Shown piece after piece: positions 8,909 to 18,600 of a stretch of 64,000 nt of DNA. This DNA comes from Novipirellula galeiformis (GTDB lineage: Bacteria; Planctomycetota; Planctomycetia; Pirellulales; Pirellulaceae). Each line of letters opens with the position of its first letter. The first letter of the stretch is position 1. Below the pieces are notes generated by a model, which searched no databases, was not told the origin of the DNA, and was given only the letters and a program-made list of their open reading frames with translations. The stretch lies in NCBI RefSeq assembly GCF_007860095.1, contig NZ_SJPT01000008.1, forward strand, positions 313,706 through 377,705, read 5' to 3'. The translations under genes and the position numbers were made by a program.

Positions 8909-11497
8909 ATGTTTATGCCGAATGTGAAACGTCGTTACCGTCGCGCGGGAGTGTTGATTGCCTTCGTTGCATGGTGGATCGTCCCGCTGAGTTCGTTGCC
9001 GGCTCAGACGCCGCCGGAAGTCATCTTGGCATCGGAGGGGCAATCGCGGATGCCGGTTTTGGTCCATCGCGAAGCCGCTACGGAGGTGCGTGAGGTTGCC
9101 ACGGAGCTCGCCGATTATCTCGGCCGTATTAGCGGGACGGCGTTTCCCGTTGAAGAGGCTGTCGCGGGGGCGGGAATCGCCGCCGGGAAACGAGGGGTCG
9201 TGGTCGGATTGGTCTCGAGTTTCACGGACCTTCCTTTTGCGATCGACTTTCCATCGGGCACCGCGGTGCGTGATCAAATCGTACTGCGAACGACGAACGA
9301 GGGGCTCTATGTGCTCGGCACAACCCCGGCGGCGGTCCAATCCGCCGTGTGGGACTTTCTGCATCGGCAAGGGTATCGGCTCTTTTTTCTCACCGATACT
9401 TGGGAGGTTGTGCCAAAACGTCCGCATTTGACCGCGGCAATCAATGTCGTCGAGCAGCCTGATTATGTCACGCGGGATGCACCTCGCGGTGCGCCGTGGT
9501 CGGACCGGGACTTGTGGAATCGGTGGCAGCGACGCAATCGCATGAATTCGTCCTTTGCGTTAAGCACGGGACATGCCTATGGCGGCATTGTCCGCCGCAA
9601 CGCGAAAACGTTTGCGGAGCATCCTGAGTACTTTGCTTTGGTCGCCGGAGAACGCCCCCGCGGTGGGAATGCCAAATTCTGTGTTAGCAATGCCGGGCTG
9701 CGGCAAGTCGTTGTCGCGGATGCCATCAAGCAGATCAACGATCGTCCCGAGAGTGACAGTGTTTCGCTCGACCCGTCCGACGGTGGCGGTTGGTGCGAGT
9801 GTGAAGCGTGTCGCGAAATGGGCAGTGTCAGCGACCGAGCATTAACGCTTGCGAACGATGCCGCCGCCGCGATCAACGACCTCGGGCTGGGAGAAAAGTA
9901 TGTGGGCATGTATGGCTACAACGAACATAGTCCGCCGCCCAGCATCAAGGTGCACCCCAACGTCGTGATCAGCGTCGCGACCGCGTTCATCCGAGGTGGA
10001 CACTCGATCGAAGAGCTCGTCACGGGATGGCAAACTCAAGGTGCCGTCCTCGGGATTCGCGATTATCACGACGTCTTTGCATGGAGTCATGATCTACCTC
10101 GCAGCGCACGCGGTGGCAACCTTGACTATCTCACACGCACGATTCCTTGGTTTCATGAACACGGTGCACGGTTCATGAATTCTGAGAATATGGATAGCTG
10201 GGGTGCCAATGGCTTGGGGTACTGGATCACCCCGCAATTGCTCTGGGATGTGGACAATGCTGAGCGAGTGGATGCGATTGTCGAGGACTTTCTCGACCAT
10301 GCGTTTGCCAAGGCGAAAGAGCCGATGCGTACTTTCTATGCATTGATCAACCGCGATCACGACTCGGTTCGTTCGCACGAGGACGTGGTCGCGCGGATGT
10401 ATCGCGCTCTGGATCAAGCCCGGATGTTGGCGAAGGATCCGCAGGTGCACGCCCGGCTTGACGATCTGGTGCTCTACACTCGTTATCTCGATCTTTATGG
10501 CAAGTACCGAAGCGCCGAAGGCAAGGCGAGACAACAGGGGTTCGAGCGGGTGTGGCGACATGCCTATCGAATGCGCGACCGGATGATGCTCTCGACCGTC
10601 GCCCTTTGTCACCGGGATCGATTTCGTGATCGCAGCGTGCAAGTCCCCGACGAGGCAAAGTGGAGCGTGGCCGAGCCGACGAACCCCTGGAAGAGCAGCC
10701 AGCCGTTTGATGAAGCGGAGATTGCCGAATTGTTGGCTGCGGGTATCGCGGCGAACCAACCGACGGAGCTCGACTTTACGGCAAAAAAATTCAGCGGTGA
10801 TCTCGTGCCCGCTACACAATTGAATCTGCCGCATGTGCCGCCGGGGCGTTACGACCAACGTGGTCGCGGTCGACAGCAAGTCTATACGTGGCTTCCCGAA
10901 AATCATCGTCAGATCGAATTGGACGTCACCGGCGGGATGATCAAGCACTACCGCGATCGCGGCAACGTCAAGTTTTCGCTTTATTCATCCAAAGAAGCGA
11001 CACTCGATGCCGTCGACCAAAACGACAGCGTGCCTCCAGACGGCGAGCCGCGGCAGATCGTGCTGACCAGCCCTTTTGATGGGCTGCATCGAATCGAGTG
11101 GAGCGATGGTAGTGATATGACAAGGGTTGTTTTGCCAGCGGAATTGCCGTTGACGATTCGCTCGACGCTGGAAGATCCAATGCGGCTGGGCGGACGATGG
11201 GATCTTTATTTCTACGTCCCACGCGGCACCGCGGTGGTCGGCGGTTACAGCAACGCAACTCGAGGGAAGATGCTCGACGCAGACAGCAATGTTATCTTTG
11301 ACTTCGGTACGATGGATGCGGCCGGGTACTTCAGCGTGCCGGTGCCGGAGGGACAGGACGGCAGGTTTTGGAAGTTCTCGGATTCTCGCGGCAGCCGGAT
11401 GTTGATGACCGTTCCACCTTACTTGGCGACGAGCGTCGAGACGTTGTTGTTGCCACGCGAAGTGGTCGAGGCCGACAAGAGGCCGTCGCCACGTTAA
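8909..11497 (+). CDS. DUF4838 domain secreted protein (GH20/GH67-like fold)
   Basis: An 862-aa protein with a signal peptide (hydrophobic GVLIAFVAWWIVPLSSLPAQ). Residues about 40-150 resemble the alpha-glucuronidase/GH20 N-terminal domain (ATELADYLGRISGTAFPV; YVLGTTPAAVQSAVWDFL). The DUF4838 core follows, with SLDPSDGGGWCECEACRE and MYGYNEHSPPP. The C-terminal 250 residues form an additional beta-rich region. These proteins occur in polysaccharide-utilisation loci, and a glycoside hydrolase-like role is inferred. Starts at 8909 or 8915 are both in frame; neither has a clear ribosome binding site, which suits coupling to the upstream gene. Confidence 0.85.
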   Translation: MFMPNVKRRYRRAGVLIAFVAWWIVPLSSLPAQTPPEVILASEGQSRMPVLVHREAATEVREVATELADYLGRISGTAFPVEEAVAGAGIAAGKRGVVVGLVSSFTDLPFAIDFPSGTAVRDQIVLRTTNEGLYVLGTTPAAVQSAVWDFLHRQGYRLFFLTDTWEVVPKRPHLTAAINVVEQPDYVTRDAPRGAPWSDRDLWNRWQRRNRMNSSFALSTGHAYGGIVRRNAKTFAEHPEYFALVAGERPRGGNAKFCVSNAGLRQVVVADAIKQINDRPESDSVSLDPSDGGGWCECEACREMGSVSDRALTLANDAAAAINDLGLGEKYVGMYGYNEHSPPPSIKVHPNVVISVATAFIRGGHSIEELVTGWQTQGAVLGIRDYHDVFAWSHDLPRSARGGNLDYLTRTIPWFHEHGARFMNSENMDSWGANGLGYWITPQLLWDVDNAERVDAIVEDFLDHAFAKAKEPMRTFYALINRDHDSVRSHEDVVARMYRALDQARMLAKDPQVHARLDDLVLYTRYLDLYGKYRSAEGKARQQGFERVWRHAYRMRDRMMLSTVALCHRDRFRDRSVQVPDEAKWSVAEPTNPWKSSQPFDEAEIAELLAAGIAANQPTELDFTAKKFSGDLVPATQLNLPHVPPGRYDQRGRGRQQVYTWLPENHRQIELDVTGGMIKHYRDRGNVKFSLYSSKEATLDAVDQNDSVPPDGEPRQIVLTSPFDGLHRIEWSDGSDMTRVVLPAELPLTIRSTLEDPMRLGGRWDLYFYVPRGTAVVGGYSNATRGKMLDADSNVIFDFGTMDAAGYFSVPVPEGQDGRFWKFSDSRGSRMLMTVPPYLATSVETLLLPREVVEADKRPSPR

Positions 11498-11511
11498 TGG
11501 GTTCTCTTTCT

Positions 11512-11725
11512 ATTTTCTAACCCTCCATTTTCTAACCATCTCCGGATTCGCCCCGCGTGATCCGGCAATACGTTTTACGCTGAATGTTTGATTTTCGGAT
11601 TCATTTGGAGCGAAAGCGCCGTACGGCTGGCCTGAAGATGTTTCACTGGATCAACGTCAGCGACCGTCGGGTACGACTGGAGTCGGTCGGATGGAGGTTA
11701 GAAAATAACGGGGTTAAAAAATGGG
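11512..11725 (+). mobile_element. Internally deleted copy A of the GxxExxY element
   Basis: It begins with ATTTTCTAACCCTCCATTTT, the same leader found before the complete gene at 11769. It then jumps from ...GGCAATACG straight to CTTTACGCTGAATG and TTTGATTTTCGGATTC, the 3' end of the gene, and closes with GGTTAGAAAATAACGGGG. Relative to the full copy two segments are missing, with junctions at AATGCG (11824/12346) and at TTTGATTTC (12366/12490). It encodes at most the last 36 residues of the GxxExxY protein. It is similar to a MITE derived by internal deletion. Confidence 0.75.
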
Positions 11726-11829
11726 ATGCCTGCGTAGACTCGATTCATGAACGGTCTGTCTGTTTTTTATTTTCTAACCCTTTATTTTTTAACCATCTCC
11801 CGATCAACCTCGTGCGATTAGGCAATGCG

Positions 11830-12597
11830 ATGCCGGTTGAATGCCCGATCCCGATACCACGATTGACCAGCGAGCAGTTTGGCACTCTCGATTACAGAGT
11901 GATGCCCATCGCATTTGATGTCCACGATCAATTGGGTTGCCATTGGAAGGAACATGCTTATCAATCGGAAATGCATGTTAAGGTTTTGGAAAGGTTTGAC
12001 AGTTCCGCATGCGAAGTCCCGCTAAGAATCTCATTCGGAAATTTTCGTAAGACTTATCGGCTTGACCTGATCGTTGATTCGATCGGACTTTATGAACTCA
12101 AGGCCGTCGCGGCCATTGAGAAAAATCACATTGGTCAGGTTCTGAATTATCTTCGTTTGCTCGATGCTACTCGGGCCAAAATTATCAATTTCCGTCCGCA
12201 CCGCGTCGAGTCCAAGTTCGTCAACTGTTCGGACAGATTAGTACAGCGCCGAGCATTTGATGTTGAGTTAGGGGAGTATCGTGGTCCAAAGGTCTTGCCT
12301 GAGACATCGATTGCAATGTTCCGGGATCTCGGCACCAAGCTGTCTAATGCGCTTTACACTGAATGTTTGATTTCAAATGTTGGGCGAACCGAGCCACGGC
12401 AAATTTGGCGAGACCGAAGCATTTACCAGAATTTTGATCTGGTTGAGCAAGATGAGGCGTTCGTAGTCACGTCGCTGGAGGCAACGAACTTTGATTTCCG
12501 GATTCATTTGGAGCGAATGCGCCGTACGGCTGGCCTGAAGATGTTTCACTGGATCAACGTCAGCGACCGTCTGGTACGGCTGGAGTCGGTTGGATAG
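11830..12597 (+). CDS. GxxExxY family protein (PD-(D/E)XK-like)
   Basis: A 255-aa product from the ATG at 11830. The frame is open further upstream to 11584, but that part is repeat copy A. The family motif is visible as LGCHWKEHAY (Gly-x-x-x-x-Glu-x-x-Tyr region), followed by YRLDLIVDS, YELKAVAAIEKNHIGQVLNY and LRLLDATRAKIINF, which match the core of GxxExxY proteins (TIGR04256/PF13366), a fold related to PD-(D/E)XK nucleases. The last 36 residues (from FDFRIHLERM, 12490) are the segment duplicated in the neighbouring short copies. The gene is bounded by ATTTTCTAACC (11769) and GGTTAGAAAAT (12599). Its biological role is not known. Confidence 0.82.
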   Translation: MPVECPIPIPRLTSEQFGTLDYRVMPIAFDVHDQLGCHWKEHAYQSEMHVKVLERFDSSACEVPLRISFGNFRKTYRLDLIVDSIGLYELKAVAAIEKNHIGQVLNYLRLLDATRAKIINFRPHRVESKFVNCSDRLVQRRAFDVELGEYRGPKVLPETSIAMFRDLGTKLSNALYTECLISNVGRTEPRQIWRDRSIYQNFDLVEQDEAFVVTSLEATNFDFRIHLERMRRTAGLKMFHWINVSDRLVRLESVG

Positions 12598-12672
12598 AGG
12601 TTAGAAAATAGCACGGTTAAAAAATGAGATGCCAGCGTAGACTCGATTCATGAATGGTCTGTCTGTTTTTTA

Positions 12673-12884
12673 ATTTTCTAACCCTCCATTTTCTAACCAT
12701 CTCCGGATTCGCCCCGCATGATCCGGCAATACGCTTTACGCTGAATGTTTGATTTTCGGATTCATTTGGCACGAATACGCCGTCCTGCTGGCCTTAAAAT
12801 GTTTCACCGGATCAACGTCAGCAACCGTCTACTACGACTGGAGTCGGTTGGATAGAGGTTAGAAAATAGCACGGTTAAAAAATG
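12673..12884 (+). mobile_element. Internally deleted copy C of the GxxExxY element
   Basis: It has the same architecture as copy A: ATTTTCTAACC leader, the AATACG/CTTTAC junction, the ATG-TTTGATTTTCGG fusion, and a closing GGTTAGAAAATAGCACGG. The fused frame is only 37 codons and ends in the same TAG as the full gene. It begins about 258 bp after the equivalent point in the full copy. Sharing both deletion junctions with copies A and D shows that one deleted ancestor was amplified. Confidence 0.75.
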
Positions 12885-12931
12885 AGATGCCAGCGTAGAC
12901 TCGATTCATGAATGGTCTGTCTGTTTTTTTA

Positions 12932-13144
12932 ATTTTCTAACCCTCCATTTTTTAACCATCTCCCCGATTCCCCCATGCAATCCGGCAATACGCTTTGTGC
13001 CGAAAGTTTGATTTTCGGATTCATTTGGAGCGAATGCGCCGTACGGCTGGCCTGAAGATGTTTCACTGGATCAACGTCAGCAACCGTCGGGTACGGCTGG
13101 AGTCGGTCGGATGGAGGTTAGAAAATAACGGGGTTAAAAAATGG
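12932..13144 (+). mobile_element. Internally deleted copy D of the GxxExxY element
   Basis: Third short copy, 259 bp after copy C. The ATG of the fusion is AAG here, so no start codon remains. Like copy A it has TGG where the full gene has its TAG stop (GGATGGAGGTTAG). It is followed by a further half-leader (ATTTTCTAACCCTCCATCTT, 13191) and, at 13288-13316, a degenerate GAGGTTAAAAAATCGAAGGA, which looks like the edge of the whole repeat block. No gene was called in 12598-13393. Confidence 0.72.
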
Positions 13145-13393
13145 GATGCCAGCGTAGACTCGATTCATGAATGGTCTATCTGTTTTTTTAATTTTCTAAC
13201 CCTCCATCTTCTAACCAACTCTTCGCATTTCACCAGTCGCTTGGAATGATGACGAAACCGTTAACGCGACTGATGCGGGAACAATCGAGGTTAAAAAATC
13301 GAAGGATAAAAAACCTGGGGCCGACGTGGGCGTTGTGGAAGAACGTTGATCAGACGGTTGATCATGGGGTGTTTGCTGGGATAGCATGGGCGG

Positions 13394-14053
13394 ATGGAAA
13401 TTGCACGCCTGCGAAACGATGACCCGACCTGGTTTCCGCCCTTGGATGCTGCGATTTGCACTGACGAGATCGATGGGTTGCTGGCCGTTGGCGGCGATCT
13501 AAGTAGCGAGCGTTTGCTCGCCGCGTATCGCAACGCCATCTTTCCTTGGTATGACGAAGATGGGCCGATTTTGTGGTGGTCGCCTGATCCCCGCGCTGTC
13601 ATCTTTTGCGACACGATCCACGTCTCCAAAAGCATGACGCGTCTGATCCGTCGCCGAACGTTTCACGTGACTTGGAACCAGGCGTTTGAGCAAGTCATGC
13701 GCCAGTGTGCGATGCCCCGCGATGGCAATCCCGGTACTTGGATCTTGCCCGAGATGATCGAGGCCTATCGTCAACTGCACCATCGTGGACATGCCCAGTC
13801 GTGTGAGGTGTGGAGCGGCGAAGAGCTCGTCGGAGGCATCTATGGCGTCACGATTGGCAATGTGTTTTGCGGCGAATCGATGTTCCATCGGCAACCCAAT
13901 GCGTCCAAGTTGGCACTCATCTCAGTCGCGCAATGCGAACGCTTTGATGTGATCGATTGCCAATTCCCCAGCGAGCATCTGTTGTCGATGGGAGCCGAGA
14001 TGATTTCTCGCGATGCGTTTGTTCGTTTGGTGAAGTCAGCGCTGGGCAAGTGA
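13394..14053 (+). CDS. aat: Leucyl/phenylalanyl-tRNA--protein transferase
   Basis: A 219-aa protein whose length and motifs fit the family throughout: WFPPLDAA near the N-terminus, GLLAVGGDLSSERLLAAYRN and IFPWYDEDGPILWWSPDPRAV, then GTWILPEMIEAY and GVTIGNVFCGESMFHRQPNASKLAL. The enzyme transfers Leu or Phe from tRNA to proteins with N-terminal Arg or Lys, marking them for ClpS/ClpAP degradation in the N-degron pathway. It acts in the cytoplasm. It stands alone here, convergent with the DUF1501 gene 22 bp downstream. Confidence 0.96.
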   Translation: MEIARLRNDDPTWFPPLDAAICTDEIDGLLAVGGDLSSERLLAAYRNAIFPWYDEDGPILWWSPDPRAVIFCDTIHVSKSMTRLIRRRTFHVTWNQAFEQVMRQCAMPRDGNPGTWILPEMIEAYRQLHHRGHAQSCEVWSGEELVGGIYGVTIGNVFCGESMFHRQPNASKLALISVAQCERFDVIDCQFPSEHLLSMGAEMISRDAFVRLVKSALGK

Positions 14054-14075
14054 GCCGTGACTCGGATTTCACCCT

Positions 14076-15473
14076 TCACGCTAGAATTTCTTGAGGGACG
14101 CTGCCGTGCACGTCGGTCAAGCGAAAGTCGCGGCCTGCGTAACGGTAGGTCAGACGCTCGTGGTCGATGCCGAGCAGATGCAAGATCGTGGCGTGCAAAT
14201 CATGGGTATGGACTGCTCCTTCGGCTGTCATGATGCCGTGTTCATCCGACGCCCCATGCACGAATCCTCCTTTCACCCCGCCTCCAGCCATCCAGGACGA
14301 GAAGCAATGGTTGTGGTGCTCGCGGCCAGCGTGGTCTACCTGTTTATGAAACGGAGTGCGACCAAATTCCGTTGTCCACACCACCAGCGTACGCTCCAGC
14401 ATGCCTCGTTGTTTTAGATCGGCTAGTAACCCGGCAATCGGTTGATCGATCGCTTTGGCCAACCGCTCGTGGTCGCCCATGTTTCCGTGAGAATCCCAGT
14501 TGGAACTTGAGCCGACATCGATCAGCTCGAGAAAACGCACTCCGCGTTCGGCCAATCGACGCGCAACAAGGCATTGCCAACCAAACCCACTGGTGGCACC
14601 ACGTTGTAAGCCATACATCTTCATCGTCGCGTCGGTTTCACCTGAAAGATCGAATGCCTCGGGAGCTTCACGCTGCATCCCAAACGCCGTTTCAAACGAG
14701 CGGATACGTGCATCGAGTGCTTGGTCGGCATCGCGTTGTTGCAGATGAGCACGATTCAATTGATCCAACATCGCGAGCTCCATTTGCTGCAGCTCGGCGG
14801 GGACTTTGGCGTGGATGTTCGGTAGCGGTTGCGCGCCGGGCATGACGTGCGTTCCCTGGTGACAGGCGGGCAGAAAATCGCTGCCCCAGGTTTGCGCACC
14901 TGCGTACGGAGCCGCCGGGGCGAGCACCATGAAGGACGGCAAGTTTTGGTTTTCCGTTCCCAAACCGTAGCTGACCCAAGCACCGGCACTCGGTCGAGCG
15001 AACTGGGCCGATCCCGTGTGAGCGGCCAACGTCGCCTTATCATGACCGTCACTTTCACAGTGCATGGCATTGAGCACGCACACGTCGTCGATTACCGAGC
15101 CCAAGTGTGGGAATAGATCGCTGACCCACGTGCCGCTCTCCCCATACTGTTTGAATCCCCATCGCGGCTTGATCAGGAACCTTTCAAATTGGCCCGATTT
15201 ATTGAGCCAACGGGATGCGGTGATCGATTTGCCATGGTCGGCGGTGAGCCGAGGTTTGTGATCAAACGTGTCGACATGTGAGACACCGCCAGTCGAAAAA
15301 ATGAAGATCACGCGATCCGCGGTAGCGGGGAAATGACCTGGTTTGGCAACCAGCGGATCGGTCGATGCGGCTTGAATCTCGTTCCACATTCCCGCCAATG
15401 CCAACGCACCAAAGCCACCCGAGGCGCGGTGCAAGAATTCGCGGCGGTTCGTTTGCAAAGGAATGTTCATCAT
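14076..15473 (-). CDS. DUF1501 domain protein, Tat-exported sulfatase-like fold
   Basis: A 465-aa protein from the ATG at 15473 (or 15470). The frame is open to 15509, but the upstream codons do not look like a leader. The N-terminus TNRREFLHRASGGFGALALAG is a twin-arginine signal. Family features are VIFIFSTGGVSHVDTFDHKP, VLNAMHCESDGHDKATLAAHTG, RRLAERGVRFLELIDVGSSS, LVVWTTEFGRTPF and GREHHNHCFSSWMAGGGVKG. DUF1501 proteins share the alkaline phosphatase/sulfatase fold and are nearly always next to a PSCyt/PSD1 gene in planctomycetes, as here, where the partner is 135 bp upstream. The reaction is not known. Confidence 0.92.
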   Translation of the reverse strand: MMNIPLQTNRREFLHRASGGFGALALAGMWNEIQAASTDPLVAKPGHFPATADRVIFIFSTGGVSHVDTFDHKPRLTADHGKSITASRWLNKSGQFERFLIKPRWGFKQYGESGTWVSDLFPHLGSVIDDVCVLNAMHCESDGHDKATLAAHTGSAQFARPSAGAWVSYGLGTENQNLPSFMVLAPAAPYAGAQTWGSDFLPACHQGTHVMPGAQPLPNIHAKVPAELQQMELAMLDQLNRAHLQQRDADQALDARIRSFETAFGMQREAPEAFDLSGETDATMKMYGLQRGATSGFGWQCLVARRLAERGVRFLELIDVGSSSNWDSHGNMGDHERLAKAIDQPIAGLLADLKQRGMLERTLVVWTTEFGRTPFHKQVDHAGREHHNHCFSSWMAGGGVKGGFVHGASDEHGIMTAEGAVHTHDLHATILHLLGIDHERLTYRYAGRDFRLTDVHGSVPQEILA

Positions 15474-15608
15474 TGATGCTCGGGAAAAAAGGATGTCGGT
15501 TGACGTCATTTCACGTACACGAAATCACCGGACTATCGTCGTTGATCGCTCCGCGGTCCAAACGTGAGTTCGCGGCGCGAACAACGATAATCATAAATTG
15601 GGGCCTAC

Positions 15609-18600
15609 TCAGTCCACGTACAAGAATTCATTGCTCGATAACAACACGCGTGCGATCGCGGCCCAGGCGTCCGTTGTCGGAGTCTCCGTCGAGGTTTCCA
15701 CGCTGGCAAGCTTGTGCTCGTAGGCAGAGAGGAATGTCAACGTCTGGTTCACTTCGGCGTCGGTAGCGACACGCCCCAGGATGCGTTCGTACGTCAAGCG
15801 AACACGCGACGCATCATCCTCCGACGATGCCAGTATCTGATTCGCAAACGCCTCGGATTGCTGATGCACGAAGGGAGAATTCATTAGAAACAACGACTGA
15901 GTCGGAGTGGTCGTCGGTAGCCGTTTGGGAACGCTCACGTTCGGGTCCGCCGCATCAAACATCGCTAAAAAAGGATGTCGACGGTTCCGCTGGAGCATCA
16001 GATAAATGCTGCGGTGATTGGAGTCGTAAACCGCGTGAAAGGGCCTGTGAATCGAAAAGGACCAAGTTTCGACCGCTGGAAAGGGATGCGGTGGTGGAAT
16101 CGTACGATCGAGTTGACCGCTGACGGCGAGCATCGCGTCGCGAATCGATTCCGCATCGAGCGGTCGTCGCGCGTAATGCCACAGCCAACGGTTGCTTGGG
16201 TCGGCAGTCAGGTTCTTGGCGTGATGCTTGCTCGCCAGGGTGTAGGTTTGGGAGTTCATCATCATGCGATGAAGCGATTTGATTGACCAACCCGAGGCGA
16301 TGAATTCCGAGGTCAACCATTCGAGCAATTCCGGGTGACTTGGTAACTCACCCCTGGCTCCAAAATCGCTTGGCGTTGAAACCAAGCCCTGACCAAAATG
16401 CCATTGCCATACTCGGTTCACAATCACGCGAGCGGTTAAGGGATTGGAGGGTCGGGTCAGCCAATCGGCTAATTCGAGTCGCCCGCTGCCCGTGGATTCG
16501 GGATCCAGCGTGTCGCCGCCGAGGACTTCCAAGAAACGCCGTGGAACTTCGTCGCCGAGTCGCTCGGGTTCACCGCGTCGTTGCAGTCGTGTGTTTGTCG
16601 GCTTGCCTTCGCTGACACCGTAGGCGACCGGGTAAGCCGGCGTCGCGAGTGTCTCGTCGCGTTGTTTCGTCAGTGCCGCTAGTTGTGCGTTCAATTCCGC
16701 TAAGCGTTGTTGCGACGCGAGCTCCGGTTCTGGGACGACGACCGGCCCGCTGCCCGGAATCCCAAACGAGATATCTTGGAGTCCAAGGTTGTCGAGGTCA
16801 CGCGTCGGAGCCGGTCCTTCGACATGTCCGATCCCGTCGCAGATAAACGTGTCGGCAATGCCATCCCAATTTGGATTGAGTGGTTTGTCATTGAATTCGC
16901 TGAGGTCGTCGATCGTGCCCACAATGCCTGAGTAGGTTTGCTTGGCTTGGTCGAGCGTCACTCGCAGCGTGTACCAAGTTCCGGGTTCAAGCTTGCGAAT
17001 GATTTCCCATTCTCCGCCGCTGCGAATCGCGAACTCGGTAGCAGTCACACTGCACTCGATGGCCAACGATTGGACCACTCCACGGCCGAGATAGAAACGA
17101 TACGCCCCCTGCGGTGTCGATGCGGCACCGGTGCGGAAGTCGATGGTAAAGTGGATTTGCTTTCCCGGAACCGAATGCAAGGCTTGTTCAAAACTGTAGC
17201 GGATCCCGTCGTGCGGTTTGGGGGCTGCCACGCGGACACCCCGTGTTCCCGCGGGATGAATGTGGGTGTAGGGGCTCTGTGCGTCGGCGAGAACCACGTT
17301 GGGGCCACCGCTGAACCACGGCTTGGACGGTGGTTTGTCGAGCGTTTGGGCTTCCCAGCCCAGGTCGACTCCGCCAGCGAACGATTTGCCATCCAATTTC
17401 GATTGCTCTCGCGTTAGACGTGCAATGTCACCATTCAAGCGAGCCAGTTCGTCCGCTTTCACTTTGTCAAGCCGAACGGCGTCCGCAGCTGGCACCAAGG
17501 CGGGGAAGTGAGCGGGCCGCTTGTGCTCTTCGCCCCCAGGAAATGCCCACTTTGTGCTTTCAAAAATGCCATACAGTGCGTAGTAATCGGCAGCTGACAC
17601 GGGATCGAATTTGTGGTCGTGACAGCGAGCACATCCCAGCGACAGCCCCAGGATCGAGCGACCCACCGAATCGATCACATCGGCGAAGTCAAGGTATTGA
17701 TAAGTCGTATTGGGGGCGTAACCGTATCGTTTTCCAATGGCGAGGAAACCGGTCGCGGTCACCCGCTCGGCGTACAGATCCGCAGGGCCGTCCTGGGCTA
17801 AAATGTCGCCCGCGATCTGTTCGCGGACAAATTCGTCAAACGGCTGGTCGCGATTGAACGCATTCACAACCCAGTCGCGATACTGGCCTGCTTCGGGGAC
17901 GGGATAGTCGGATCCATCACCGGCCGTGTCCGCGTAACGCGCAACGTCTAACCAGTGGCGTCCCCAACGTTCTCCGTAAGCCGGCGATTGCAGCAAACGA
18001 TCCACCAGCGATGCGAACGCATTCGGCGATGAATCATTTAGAAACTCGTGAACCTCTGCTGGAGTCGGTGGCAACCCCGTCAAGTCGAACGTCGCGCGGC
18101 GGATCAAAGTGCGTTTGTCTGCCTCGCCAACCGGGGTTAACTCGTTTTGTTTCAGTTTCGCGCGAACAAAGGCGTCCACCGGATTTGCCGCCCAACGAGC
18201 GTCCTTGACTTCGGGAGGGGAGACCTTTGACAACGGTTGAAACGACCAGAACTGTTTTGCCGCTTCGAGATCCATGGGGCCCGATGCCGATGCGCTCTCC
18301 ATCGCCTCGACTCGCGGGTCAATCGCACCTTGCTTGACCCAAGTGACGAGGTGGGCGATTTCATCCGGGGTCAGCTTTCCATCGGGCGGCATCTGCGCCG
18401 CGTCATCGGAGCCGTTTACAGCCTTGATCAACAAACTGCTCTCGGGATCCCCCGGCACAATCGCCGCGCCACTATCGCCTCCGTGCAACCACCCCTCGCG
18501 TGAATCGAGTCGCAATCCCGATTCCTGTTTCTTCGCTCCATGGCACTCGATGCAGTGGGTGATCAGCAGCGGACGAATCTGGGATTCAAAGAAATCGTCC

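Noticed and set aside
11584..11829. N-terminal extension of the GxxExxY protein by 82 residues
   Set aside because: This part is the deleted repeat copy A read in frame; the family similarity starts after the ATG at 11830.
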